Below, piece after piece: positions 1 through 7,827 of a DNA stretch of 24,098 nt. The first letter of the stretch is position 1; each line of letters opens with the position of its first letter. The stretch covers positions 1-24,098 of the forward strand of contig CAYPKG010000029.1 of assembly GCA_964411275.1 (NCBI GenBank). The letters run 5' to 3'. A model generated the notes under the pieces. The model did not search any database. It was not told the DNA's origin and worked only from the letters and a program-made list of their open reading frames with translations. Origin of the DNA: CAYPKG01 sp964411275. Its GTDB lineage: Bacteria; Bacillota; Clostridia; Christensenellales; CAG-138. Both the position numbers and the translations under genes were made by a program.

Positions 1-11
1 TTTGAAAGGAG

Positions 12-52
12 TGTATGATAACACACGGTTTTTGCCGCGTGTTTATCATACA
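12..52 (+). promoter_or_regulatory. Inverted repeat/hairpin between Shine-Dalgarno and Lrp start
   Basis: The left arm (12-28, TGTATGATAACACACGG) pairs with the right arm (35-52) around a 6-nt T-rich loop, with one mismatch and one bulged base. A strong ribosome-binding site AAAGGAG (5-11) lies just before the stem and the lrp-like ATG (61) lies 8 nt after it. Folding would therefore bring the site to normal spacing from the ATG. As DNA, the same palindrome could be an operator, since Lrp-family genes are often self-regulated. A weaker AAGG at 52-55 also precedes the ATG. The structure is seen directly; the function is inferred. Confidence 0.6.
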
Positions 53-60
53 AGGCAAAT

Positions 61-495
61 ATGGATCATACAGACGCGAAAATTCTAAAAATTTTACAAA
101 CAGACGGCCGCATTTCCATGCAGAAGCTGGCGTCCATGATCAATATGAGCGCGCCCTCTACCATCGAGCGGGTCAAAAAACTGGAGGAAAGCGGCGCCAT
201 CATGGGTTATAAGGCGGTGATCAACCCGGAAAAAATTGGCCGTGGAATAAGCGCCATTGTGCTGTTTTCCACCAGCCCCGAGAACAGACAGAAATTTCTC
301 AATTATATCAACAATAACCCAAACGTGGTGGAATTTATGGAAATCACCGGGCGCTATGGGTATTGCCTGAAAACCAGCTGTAAGGACACGGAAAGCTTTT
401 TGAACATGACAAACGATTTGTATGCCATGGGGCTTTCGGAAAGCTATGTGATCATGACCCGGCCTATCCTGACGTTCCCGGTGCTTCCATCTTGA
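61..495 (+). CDS. Lrp/AsnC-family transcriptional regulator
   Basis: This 144-residue protein has the usual length and layout of the Lrp/AsnC family. An N-terminal AsnC-type helix-turn-helix covers about residues 2-50 (DAKILKILQTDGRIS, then ASMINMSAPSTIERVKKLEESG). A RAM/AsnC ligand-binding domain covers about 65-140. Members bind amino acids or other small molecules and control metabolism or transport genes as dimers or octamers. The ATG at 61 is chosen because it starts the HTH at the normal distance; the ATG at 15 opens a different frame. A hairpin lies between the best Shine-Dalgarno site and this ATG. The gene converges on pgsA with one base between the stop codons, so neither gene has room for its own terminator. 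The ligand cannot be predicted. Confidence 0.93.
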   Translation: MDHTDAKILKILQTDGRISMQKLASMINMSAPSTIERVKKLEESGAIMGYKAVINPEKIGRGISAIVLFSTSPENRQKFLNYINNNPNVVEFMEITGRYGYCLKTSCKDTESFLNMTNDLYAMGLSESYVIMTRPILTFPVLPS

Positions 496-496
496 T

Positions 497-1045
497 CTAT
501 ACCCGCTTGTCCGCCTTAGCATTCTGAATTTGGGGATATACATTCTTTTTCGCGTAGTGGACAAGGGCGATGATGGCCAGTATCATGGCGATGCACAGAA
601 GCACGATGTTCCAAAACCTGATCCACGGCCAGAAGTTTTTCAACAGCGTTGCAGTAACCCCCATATTAAAAAAACCGGTAGCGGCCTTCCCAAACCAGTC
701 CGCGTATACGACTACCTTTTTCTTCCACAAGAGCGCGCCGCCAACGATCATGACAAATTCCTTAGCTGCCACGATGATCACAAGCCAGGGCGGCAGCCAG
801 CCTTTCTCACAAAAGCAAAAAAGAGCCGTCAACAGCATCAGCTTGTCCGCCAGGGGGTCCAGCACTTTTCCAAGATTGGTGACCCAATTGTTTCGGCGCG
901 CAAGATATCCGTCCAGCAAGTCTGTCAGCACCGCGAGTAAATACACGCAAAGCGCAGCAAGATAATTCTCCTGCTGAAAGAAGTATATAAAAACTCCGAT
1001 CATGATCATTCTCAGCACAGAGAGTATGTTCGGGATATTCTTCAT
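497..1045 (-). CDS. pgsA: CDP-diacylglycerol-glycerol-3-phosphate 3-phosphatidyltransferase
   Basis: This integral membrane enzyme (182 residues) makes phosphatidylglycerophosphate from CDP-diacylglycerol and glycerol 3-phosphate, the committed step to phosphatidylglycerol and cardiolipin. The CDP-alcohol phosphotransferase signature is complete at residues 42-67: D42, D45-G46, A49-R50, G59, D63 and D67. Several hydrophobic helices follow, and the length is typical. It begins with MKNIPNILSVLR, a usual PgsA start, at an ATG preceded by GGAAGG about 7 nt upstream. It lies downstream of gtrA on the same strand with a 115-nt gap that holds a -10 element, so it is probably transcribed on its own. 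CDP-alcohol transferases overlap in sequence, so another polar head group is possible but less likely. Confidence 0.92.
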   Translation of the reverse strand: MKNIPNILSVLRMIMIGVFIYFFQQENYLAALCVYLLAVLTDLLDGYLARRNNWVTNLGKVLDPLADKLMLLTALFCFCEKGWLPPWLVIIVAAKEFVMIVGGALLWKKKVVVYADWFGKAATGFFNMGVTATLLKNFWPWIRFWNIVLLCIAMILAIIALVHYAKKNVYPQIQNAKADKRV

Positions 1046-1084
1046 AAAACGCCTTCCATTTTTTCCTTATTCTCAGTACACTGT

Positions 1085-1107
1085 ATTATATCGTATATTG
1101 GCAATAT
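1085..1107 (-). promoter_or_regulatory. Possible pgsA -10 element with an adjacent palindrome
   Basis: On the minus strand a perfect TATAAT (1090-1085) lies 40 nt upstream of the pgsA ATG. No good -35 hexamer is found at 16-18 nt. Instead, a 6-bp palindrome (ATATTG, centre base 1101, CAATAT; 1095-1107) occupies the spacer region. It could be an operator for an activator or repressor, or simply AT-rich chance. Confidence 0.3.
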
Positions 1108-1160
1108 CGGCTACAAAAAACAAAAACTTTGTGTATTTCTTAAGCCTTTGTTCATGAATC

Positions 1161-1559
1161 TTACGACGAACTGCGAAAGACAATCAGCTTGTTTCCGACA
1201 AAATTCACGACCAGCGAAAGGGGCGTGGCCACCACATTGCATAAGAAATCGCTTTCCACCCCCAGCTTGTTTTTCAAAACCCACATGGCTCCAAGGGAAA
1301 CACAAAGCGCCACAAGGTTCACAAGCACAAACAACGCCTTCTGCTTTTTCGTCCTGCGGTTTTCCGCCCGAAACGTCCAGCGGCTGTTGAAAGCATAGCT
1401 GTTGATCAGCCCGCAGCTATAGGATACGACCTTTGCCGGAAGGTAATTCACGTGAAGCGCTGCCGTCAAGAGCGTAAACACAAGAAAATCGACAAGGGTG
1501 TTGATCACGCCCACCAAATTGAACTTGATAAACTGAATAAACGCATGTTTTTTTTCCAT
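1161..1559 (-). CDS. GtrA-family membrane protein (putative lipid-linked sugar flippase)
   Basis: This is a small four-helix membrane protein of the GtrA/DPMS family, about 132 residues. The family pattern is clear: FIKFNLVGVINTLVDF near the start, a polar YSCGLINSYAFNSRWTF segment after the second helix, and two more hydrophobic helices. GtrA proteins are thought to flip undecaprenyl-phosphate sugars to the outer face of the membrane for GT-C glycosyltransferases. The gene overlaps the end of the large GT-C gene, which supports a shared pathway. Two in-frame ATGs exist. The one at 1559 is preferred because GGAG lies 9 nt upstream; the one at 1574 has no clear Shine-Dalgarno site. The sugar and acceptor are unknown. 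Confidence 0.88.
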   Translation of the reverse strand: MEKKHAFIQFIKFNLVGVINTLVDFLVFTLLTAALHVNYLPAKVVSYSCGLINSYAFNSRWTFRAENRRTKKQKALFVLVNLVALCVSLGAMWVLKNKLGVESDFLCNVVATPLSLVVNFVGNKLIVFRSSS

Positions 1560-1563
1560 GTCC

Positions 1564-4500
1564 TTATGCTCCATACATCAAATTGCCCCCTGGTATTAGC
1601 TTTAGAAATTTCCCGTACGTGGCCGGAATGGGCAGCCCGCTTAAGCCCGGATACAGCAGCAAAAACAGTAGAATAGCCGCAAACAGCCACGCCCATTTGA
1701 CCCAATATACCCGCGGCTCCCGCCGCTCCCATTCCTGCAGCGCGTATACAGCCAGCAGCAGGATAAATGGCACGGAGGCAAAAAAGTGATAAATAAACGT
1801 GCATCGTGTCACCAGCACCCATGGCAGGAAATTGGCGGCAAGGCCAATAAACAGCACCGTCATGCCGGGGCGGCGCTTGACTTTGCCCATGAGCCGCCTG
1901 ACTAACAGCGCCAATGTTCCCAGGGTGCTCACCCACCATACCGCCGGATTGCCAGAGGCGGTTAATGTGGAAATCATGCCCTGGGGCACATGCTCGTTCC
2001 AGCAGTACCACATGGGCCTCAACGTGAAGGGCCACTGCCACCAGCTGGATTGATACGGATGGGTTGCGTCAAGCCCGCTGTGGTAATTCCACATGAATTT
2101 CTGGTAATCCCAAACAAGCTTACAGTACTCCACAAGGCCGCCCCCCGCTGCCTTCGTCTGGGCAAAATAGTATGGAAGATAACTTAGAAGATACAACGAA
2201 ACCGGAACAACAATGTAGAACAGGCAACACCACAACAGGGTATAGACCGTGTTCTTCCAGAAGGGAAGCGTTTCCCCGTTTTTTCTCGCCTTCACAAATT
2301 CCCGATAGCGTTCATAGAGGCTCAAAAACAAAATCACCGCAAGGCCGCCGCCCGCGTAGATGCAGATCCATTTCGTGGACGCCCCAAGGCCGAAAAACAG
2401 TCCTGCTAGACCCAGCGGCTTTAGCGTATTTTTCAGGCCATCCCCATAAAAGCTCATTGTGTAATACTGATACATGAAATAGTACATAAAAATGATGAAC
2501 AACACCGAAAAGCTGTCGATGGTGGCAATCCGCGTCTGGGTAAAATGCATGAAATCAAACGCGAACAGCCCCGCCGCAAGCAAGGCGTAATCGGGCTTTC
2601 CAAACAACCGCCGGGCGAACGCATACAGCAGCGGCACCATGATGATGCCGGCAAGCGCGCCCATGATCCGCCAGCCAAAGGGCGTCATGCCAAACAACGC
2701 CACGCCGAGCATGATGATCACCTTGCCCAGCGGCGGATGGGAATTCTCGTATGGCTTGATGTTGTGAAGATGCTCGTAGGCCGTCCGGGCATGATACAAC
2801 TCGTCAAAATACATGCCGTTATAGCTGGAGGAATACTCGGGCACAGTATTCTGCTCGTCAAACATCGCCGCGGCATTCGGCTGGTCAATAGGCACCTTCG
2901 GCGTCACCAGATTTCCTTGTGTGTCAAAGAAAGCAAGCTCGTTGATCCACAGGGTGCCTGCGTACGTAGTAAGCGTCAGGGTTTTCGTCATGCCCAGGGG
3001 CTCTTCGGCCACCTTCCAGCGGAACATGCTGCCGTTCTCTTGTTCAAACAGCGCCTCCTGTCCCTGATCGGTGGTCAGCAGCAGCGACCCCTCGTTAAGC
3101 CCGCCGAACACCCAAAAAGACTCTATGTCCACCGGCTCCTCAAATGTCATGGACACCTGTTCACCGGGGGTTGCGCTTTCATAAAATGTCTGCGGCGCCG
3201 TAAAGCTGCCCAGATTGACAAGGGAGATTACCCCATACACCGCCGTTACTATCAAGCAGTACAGCCTGTCCTTCCGGGTAAACCTCAGCCGCACCCGTCC
3301 GGGCAGCTCCGCCTCAGGCAGTTCTGCAAGAGGTTGCACAGCCGACGCGTTGTCCGCTTCGTTCGGTCTTTTGACTGCTTTTTGATGCATGGCGGAGGGC
3401 GTCGTGTTTCCCCGCCATACAATATCAAAGCACGCTGAGGCGAGATACCCAAACCCGGCAACCGTGAAAAAGGAGCCCGCGTAAGTGAGGATATCGTATG
3501 CGCTGCCCCTTAAATGCTGGGCATCCACTATTACAAACGCCGCCAGGGAGTTGAGCAGCAGCGACACGCTAAACCATGCGAAGCTGAAAAACAGGCGGCG
3601 GTCGTCGTAATACAAAAATGCCAGCAGCAACAGGAACAATGCCGGAAACAGATAGCGCTCATGCATGTATTGCCCCAGTGTAAACAACGCGATCAGCAAA
3701 AATCCGGTTGCCAGCGGCAAAAGCCCTTTCCCCTGCCCCCGTGTTTTCCCGCGGATGTACAGCGCACAGGAAGCGAGGACGCTTAGCACGATGAAAATCG
3801 TGCCCCAAGTCCCAAAGCTGAAAAACAGGAGCCTGTCGGAGACCGGCTTCCAGTTGCCGCCAAACAATGCCATCAGGTTAAATGCCTCTACGCTTGCGTA
3901 GGGATAGGACGTGGCTGTGGAAAAGTATTTTTCCAACAGCCATTGGAACCCCGGTTCCGGCGCGAACGGAAGGGCAAGCAGCAATATCACCGCCACCGCC
4001 GAGGACACCGCGCCCAACACCGTCAAAATTCTCTTAAATATGCCTTGTTTCGGCCCCCTGAGATCATAAAGGTACGCGGCAGCCAGCACCGGCCCTGCCA
4101 TCAGCGCCTGGGGCTTTACGAGAATTGCCAGCCCAAATACAGCGCCTGCCCAAATTTTATGGTTGCTTTGAAACAACAGTATCGTAATGACGATCAACAG
4201 CGTCAAAAACTGGTCAATCTGCCCCCAGCCGCCGGAGATAAACGCCATGGCGGGATTAAATGCCACCACACACAAAAGCACCAGCGCAAAATTCTCTTTT
4301 GCCCCCGCCTGTTTTGCCAGCCGGTACACGAGATATGAAAGAAACAGGTCAGCGAGGATGGAGGGCAGCTTCAACAGGAGTATGAAGATGGCGCTCTCAT
4401 AGGAAAGGCCCACCAGCCTCCGGATCGCCCCCGCAATCCACAGCACATACATGTATCCGGGCGGATAATCCGCAAACATCCCGGAGGTATAAAAGCCCCC

Positions 4501-5340
4501 TGGGCCATATTCCGCCATGGCATTCGCCCAGGCCATGAAGCAGGAAATGTCCGTTGAATGCCCCCGAAACAGCAACGACAGAACGACCCGAAAAACAAAA
4601 CCACCAACCAGCAGTCCCGCAACCAGTCTCCCACTCCTGCCTTCGCCCCGTTGCGGAATGTCGCCATGCCGGATCATCCGCTCATACACATAATACGCCC
4701 CGATGCCCATCCCTACAGCGCACAGGGTCATAGCCACAAAAGCCATAACTCCAATGGGCGCAGCATCAAAGCCGGAACTTTCTGTAGGCTCCATGGCCTG
4801 AAAGCTCAGGGCGCCGGCCGGAGCCGCGTTCAGCTTTTTCATCGTGACATTACGAAATCCCGCTTCCCCAGCCGACAGTTCGCCATATCCGCCAATGCGC
4901 AGCGCTATGGTCAGCTCCGTTTGCTTGGGGCCGGTGGTTCCTGTGAGCGTCAACATCGTCCAGTCTTCTGCGTCAAACAATTCCTCTGAGGAAGCGAACG
5001 TATTGAGCACTGTTATGGCCGCCCCGGCGGTACCCAATATATCATTCGCCCATGCCTCGCAGGTGATTTCATACGCACAAGACGGCTCCACCGCCACAGT
5101 CTGTATGATCCGGGCGTCGTTCTCGATGTCGCTTTTGATGACGACTGCTCCGTCCTCCCAATACGCCGTGCTATCGCCCGCGTTCCACGCGTCGTAGGTC
5201 CATCCGGCGGGAAGCGCTTCCCCTTTGGCATAAATGGAAAAATCACCGTTATAAAGCAGTTGCGCCGCCGATTCGGCCAGCGCCACCGCAGGAAAAGCCA
5301 TCAGCACGAACGCCAGCAACAGCGTTATGGTTCTTCGCAT
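1564..5340 (-). CDS. Double GT-C glycosyltransferase with two extracytoplasmic beta domains
   Basis: This 1258-residue protein appears to be a fusion. Residues 1-22 are a signal peptide ending ALA. Residues about 24-171 resemble a carbohydrate-binding jelly roll (YNGDFSIY at the start). After a helix near 195-220 comes a first GT-C module (about 240-640) with D264 in the first loop, DYPPG (291-295), GGWGQIDQ (370-377) and MHERYLFP (559-566). A basic linker and one helix (about 693-711) lead to a second beta-rich segment (715-805). A second GT-C module of the PMT/GT39 type follows, with D846-E847 in YFDELYHARTAYE, YENSHPPLGK (864-873) and TRIATIDS (936-943). GT39 enzymes transfer sugars from polyprenyl phosphate to acceptors outside the membrane. 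GtrA follows with overlap and yraN precedes by 30 nt. Single-module relatives are common, so the tandem form is unusual. The ATG at 5340 has GGAGG 11 nt upstream. Donor and acceptor are unknown. Confidence 0.87.
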   Translation of the reverse strand: MRRTITLLLAFVLMAFPAVALAESAAQLLYNGDFSIYAKGEALPAGWTYDAWNAGDSTAYWEDGAVVIKSDIENDARIIQTVAVEPSCAYEITCEAWANDILGTAGAAITVLNTFASSEELFDAEDWTMLTLTGTTGPKQTELTIALRIGGYGELSAGEAGFRNVTMKKLNAAPAGALSFQAMEPTESSGFDAAPIGVMAFVAMTLCAVGMGIGAYYVYERMIRHGDIPQRGEGRSGRLVAGLLVGGFVFRVVLSLLFRGHSTDISCFMAWANAMAEYGPGGFYTSGMFADYPPGYMYVLWIAGAIRRLVGLSYESAIFILLLKLPSILADLFLSYLVYRLAKQAGAKENFALVLLCVVAFNPAMAFISGGWGQIDQFLTLLIVITILLFQSNHKIWAGAVFGLAILVKPQALMAGPVLAAAYLYDLRGPKQGIFKRILTVLGAVSSAVAVILLLALPFAPEPGFQWLLEKYFSTATSYPYASVEAFNLMALFGGNWKPVSDRLLFFSFGTWGTIFIVLSVLASCALYIRGKTRGQGKGLLPLATGFLLIALFTLGQYMHERYLFPALFLLLLAFLYYDDRRLFFSFAWFSVSLLLNSLAAFVIVDAQHLRGSAYDILTYAGSFFTVAGFGYLASACFDIVWRGNTTPSAMHQKAVKRPNEADNASAVQPLAELPEAELPGRVRLRFTRKDRLYCLIVTAVYGVISLVNLGSFTAPQTFYESATPGEQVSMTFEEPVDIESFWVFGGLNEGSLLLTTDQGQEALFEQENGSMFRWKVAEEPLGMTKTLTLTTYAGTLWINELAFFDTQGNLVTPKVPIDQPNAAAMFDEQNTVPEYSSSYNGMYFDELYHARTAYEHLHNIKPYENSHPPLGKVIIMLGVALFGMTPFGWRIMGALAGIIMVPLLYAFARRLFGKPDYALLAAGLFAFDFMHFTQTRIATIDSFSVLFIIFMYYFMYQYYTMSFYGDGLKNTLKPLGLAGLFFGLGASTKWICIYAGGGLAVILFLSLYERYREFVKARKNGETLPFWKNTVYTLLWCCLFYIVVPVSLYLLSYLPYYFAQTKAAGGGLVEYCKLVWDYQKFMWNYHSGLDATHPYQSSWWQWPFTLRPMWYCWNEHVPQGMISTLTASGNPAVWWVSTLGTLALLVRRLMGKVKRRPGMTVLFIGLAANFLPWVLVTRCTFIYHFFASVPFILLLAVYALQEWERREPRVYWVKWAWLFAAILLFLLLYPGLSGLPIPATYGKFLKLIPGGNLMYGA

Positions 5341-5370
5341 GGATCAACAATCCTCCCGCATACATACAAT

Positions 5371-5724
5371 TTACGGATTGGTCATAAACGCGTTTTCAAT
5401 ATGCCGGATCCCCTGGGGGCTGACCTCAACCACATCAAATCGCGCTCTTATCTCATCTTGCCCTGTTTGCTGCAAGTAAAACTGCGCCGCAGTAATGATG
5501 TTTTGCTGTTTGCGGTAGTCCACCGCTTCCCCCGGCGTGCCAAACGCCGTGGACGCACGGGTCTTGACTTCAACAAACACCAATCCGCCCTGCCTGTCAC
5601 GCATGATAAGATCCAGCTCTTTGCGCCCGGCGCGGTAATTGCGCTCTAACAGCCGGTATCCCTTGCGCTTGAGGTATTTGAGAGCGGCATCCTCGCCCCG
5701 CTGTCCCGTTTCCCGCCCGGTCAT
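5371..5724 (-). CDS. yraN: UPF0102 family protein YraN (endonuclease-like fold)
   Basis: This 117-residue protein has the full YraN/UPF0102 pattern: GQRGEDAALKYLKRKGY at the start, LERNYRAGRKELDLI, and the core FVEVKTR (50-56). E11, D38, E52 and K54 form the PD-(D/E)xK-like set expected of a nuclease fold. The biochemical role of the family is not settled, and links to DNA processing rest mainly on fold and gene context. Its ATG overlaps the rnhB stop by 4 nt, which suggests translational coupling. The position after rbgA and rnhB is the common one in Firmicutes. Nothing looks truncated. Confidence 0.9.
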   Translation of the reverse strand: MTGRETGQRGEDAALKYLKRKGYRLLERNYRAGRKELDLIMRDRQGGLVFVEVKTRASTAFGTPGEAVDYRKQQNIITAAQFYLQQTGQDEIRARFDVVEVSPQGIRHIENAFMTNP

Positions 5725-6347
5725 TGGAAATTCCTGATAAAGCTGCGGCGATGTATGGGACAGGGGCCGTGTTGCCGGATGGCCGCGATGTGCTCCGCCG
5801 TGCCGTAGCCTTTGTTTCGTGCAAAGCCATATTCAGGATAGCGTGCATCCATCTCCCGCATATACCGGTCTCTCGTCACCTTCGCCACAATGGACGCGGC
5901 GGCGATGAGATAGCTTATGGCGTCTCCCCGGACAAAGGCATGCTGACGGGCGCGTAACGGCAGGCCCTTTACTGCGTCCACCAATACATCCGTCACGGGG
6001 AGCGGTATTTTTTCAAACGCCTCTACCATAGCCAGTTTCGTGGCCTCCAGTATATTGATTTCGTCGATTACGGTTGGCTCCACCCAGCCAATGCCCACAC
6101 AAAGCGCCTTGGCGGAGATTTCTTCATACACCGTCTCCCGCCGTTTTTCGCTTAGCTTTTTCGAGTCGTTGACATAATAAATCAACGGCTCTTTTTCTAG
6201 CACCACGCAGGCCGTCACCACCGGCCCTGCCAGCGGCCCCCGGCCCACCTCATCCATCCCCGCCACGACGCAACCCGGTGCATCCCATAAGGGACGCTCA
6301 ATTTCGGTCATTTGAAACAACCGCTCCGGTTCCGGCATTCTAGCCAT
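5721..6347 (-). CDS. rnhB: Ribonuclease HII
   Basis: RNase HII cleaves the RNA strand of RNA-DNA hybrids and removes single ribonucleotides misplaced in DNA. The family motifs are present: MDEVGRGPLAGPVV (D32, E33), NDSKKLSEKRRE (60-71), D124 in VLVDAVKG, D142 in GDAIS and AASIVAKVTRDRYM (150-163). D32, E33, D124 and D142 make the acidic active site. At 208 residues the length is normal. The ATG at 6347 overlaps the end of rbgA by 8 nt. A second in-frame ATG at 6311 with GGAG about 12 nt upstream is possible and would remove 12 non-conserved residues. The stop overlaps yraN. Confidence 0.95.
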   Translation of the reverse strand: MARMPEPERLFQMTEIERPLWDAPGCVVAGMDEVGRGPLAGPVVTACVVLEKEPLIYYVNDSKKLSEKRRETVYEEISAKALCVGIGWVEPTVIDEINILEATKLAMVEAFEKIPLPVTDVLVDAVKGLPLRARQHAFVRGDAISYLIAAASIVAKVTRDRYMREMDARYPEYGFARNKGYGTAEHIAAIRQHGPCPIHRRSFIRNFQ

Positions 6348-7224
6348 GTCCGCCGTCTCCTTCCGTGTCCGGAAATTGCTCTCCCGGTTCGTCCAATGTC
6401 ACCCGGGCGATCTTGCCGCCGCGAAACTCGTCCAGGACGATGCGGGCGGCCCGCTCCACATCCAATTGGTTTCCCGGCAACACGAAGCCCCTGCTCAGGC
6501 AAACGCCCTCCAGCAGCGCTTCAGGGCCCATTTCAGGCGAAAGCTTTTGATACCGGGCCATGAGAGACGCCTGATGCTTGCTTTCCATCAGCGTTTTTAA
6601 TAGCAGGCCACAGAGCGTTTCCACGTCCATGACATCATCCTTGATGGAGCCGATATACGCCAGGCGTCTGGCGTATATCTCGTTGGCGAGCTTCGGCCAG
6701 AGCAAACCGGGTGTATCCATCAGCTCCAGATACGGGGTGATCTTAACCCATTGCTTGCCCTTGGTAACCCCGGGCTTGTCCCCCACCTTCGCCCGGGCGC
6801 CGCCTGCGATGCGGTTGATAAACGTGGACTTGCCTACATTGGGTATGCCCACCACCATCACGCGAATGGTTTTGTTTATCCCTTTGGCCTTCATCCTGGC
6901 CACGGTTTCGGCGGCTGCCTGCGTCATGAGCTCCAGCGCAGCCTTCTTTCCCGCGTTTCCTGTGGAGGTGATTGCCATGGCCGAAATACCCTGGTTTTTA
7001 TAATGGGCGATCCATTGACGGGTGATATCAGGGTCCGCCAGGTCGCTTTTGTTGAGGAGTATCACGCGTTTTTTCGCTGCAAACAACGCATCAAAATCCG
7101 GGTTCCTCGTGGCGGCGGGGGCCCGGGCGTCCACCAGCTCCACCACCACGTCGATGAGCTTCAGGTTTTCCATCAGCATCCGTCGGGCTTTCGCCATATG
7201 CCCCGGGTACCATTGAATAAGCAT
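6340..7224 (-). CDS. rbgA: Ribosome biogenesis GTPase RbgA (YlqF)
   Basis: RbgA is a circularly permuted GTPase needed for late maturation of the 50S subunit. The G motifs come in permuted order: G4 NKSD (58-61), G1 GIPNVGKST (126-134), G2 GVTKG (152-156) and G3 DTPG (170-173). An RNA-binding C-terminal domain follows. The ATG at 7224 is chosen because it gives the family start MLIQWYPGHMAKA and has GGAG 9 nt upstream. Upstream in-frame codons only add an unconserved stretch over the promoter. The C-terminal tail is short and acidic (GEQFPDTEGDGG). It leads the rbgA-rnhB-yraN-GT-C-gtrA gene run. Confidence 0.95.
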   Translation of the reverse strand: MLIQWYPGHMAKARRMLMENLKLIDVVVELVDARAPAATRNPDFDALFAAKKRVILLNKSDLADPDITRQWIAHYKNQGISAMAITSTGNAGKKAALELMTQAAAETVARMKAKGINKTIRVMVVGIPNVGKSTFINRIAGGARAKVGDKPGVTKGKQWVKITPYLELMDTPGLLWPKLANEIYARRLAYIGSIKDDVMDVETLCGLLLKTLMESKHQASLMARYQKLSPEMGPEALLEGVCLSRGFVLPGNQLDVERAARIVLDEFRGGKIARVTLDEPGEQFPDTEGDGGHG

Positions 7225-7257
7225 AACCTTGTCTCCAGCTCTTAAAATTCTCGTTTC

Positions 7258-7286
7258 AGTATACCACAGCATTTGGAAAAAACAAA
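7258..7286 (-). promoter_or_regulatory. Probable rbgA promoter
   Basis: TATACT (7263-7258) with an upstream TG-rich stretch (TGTGG) is paired with TTTGTT (7286-7281) at 17-bp spacing. A start near 7251 would give a leader of about 27 nt before the rbgA ATG. The -35 match is poor, so the call rests mainly on the -10. Confidence 0.4.
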
Positions 7287-7352
7287 AGGCACGGAGATTT
7301 GTGTGCAAGAATTCATAGGAATTGACAAATACTGTTGCTAGGAGGTATGAGT

Positions 7353-7751
7353 ATGAAAAAATTAGTGAGCCTTATCGTTATCCTTTCCCTCTTGGCAGGT
7401 CTTTTAGGCTGCGCCGGCACTCCCGCGCCCACGCCCGCGCCCACGGAGCCTGTGTCAAGCCTGTATCAGGCAGGCGACTATACCGCTAGTGCCAATGGCT
7501 ATGGCGGCGAGGTGGAGGTCACCCTTACCGTTACGGGCGACGCCATCACCGGCGTGAAGGCGGTGGGCGATGGGGAAACCCCCGGTGTAGGCAGCATCGC
7601 CATCGACCAGCTGCCCGGGAAAATCATGGAGGCACAGTCCGCAGAAGTAGACGGCGTATCCGGCGCTACATACACGTCCGATGCAGTAAAAGCCGCCGCG
7701 GCGGAATGCATTGAGCAAGCCACAAGCGCCTCGGCCGGAAGCGCCGCATAA
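7353..7751 (+). CDS. FMN-binding-domain lipoprotein
   Basis: This 132-residue exported lipoprotein has a hydrophobic signal, lipobox LLGC with C20 as the lipid anchor, a Pro/Thr linker (APTPAPTEP) and one FMN_bind domain (about 40-120). D100-G-V-S103-G-A-T106 matches the Dxx[S/T]GAT flavinylation motif, so T106 is the expected covalent FMN site. Such domains act as extracytoplasmic electron carriers, as in NqrC and RnfG. The ATG at 7353 follows AGGAGG with a 7-nt gap; the ATG at 7347 is too close. No ApbE flavin transferase is in the window, so it must be encoded elsewhere if T106 is modified. A terminator separates it from nhaC. No clear promoter was found. Its electron donor and acceptor are unknown. 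Confidence 0.9.
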   Translation: MKKLVSLIVILSLLAGLLGCAGTPAPTPAPTEPVSSLYQAGDYTASANGYGGEVEVTLTVTGDAITGVKAVGDGETPGVGSIAIDQLPGKIMEAQSAEVDGVSGATYTSDAVKAAAAECIEQATSASAGSAA

Positions 7752-7769
7752 TATCCATCACTTCGGTTC

Positions 7770-7812
7770 AAACTGCCGCCCTTTCTATTTATTCGTGAAA
7801 GGGCGGCAGTTT
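7770..7812 (+). terminator. Terminator after the FMN lipoprotein gene
   Basis: A perfect 16-bp stem (AAACTGCCGCCCTTTC, 7770-7785, with its complement at 7797-7812) has an 11-nt loop and begins 18 nt after the stop codon. The 3' tail (TATATTGTTTC) is only moderately T-rich. It separates the lipoprotein transcript from the nhaC promoter. Confidence 0.8.
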
Positions 7813-7827
7813 ATATTGTTTCAATGA

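Noticed and set aside
15..212. 65-codon frame with ATG right after the AAAGGAG site at the window start
   Set aside because: It overlaps the clearly homologous Lrp frame, has only 3 nt between site and ATG, and its product resembles no known domain.
2545..3438. 297-codon plus-strand frame opposite the GT-C gene
   Set aside because: It is antisense to conserved GT-C coding sequence and its Arg/His/Gln-rich product is typical of shadow frames.
6652..6679. Perfect 12-bp inverted repeat with a 4-nt loop inside rbgA
   Set aside because: The encoded residues (EIYARRLAYIG) align without a gap to the recalled RbgA family sequence, so it is not an insertion; codon choice in a conserved stretch explains it well enough.
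7322..7350. TTGACA at 7322 as the -35 of the FMN lipoprotein gene
   Set aside because: A -10 at normal spacing would fall in the ribosome-binding site and leave no leader.
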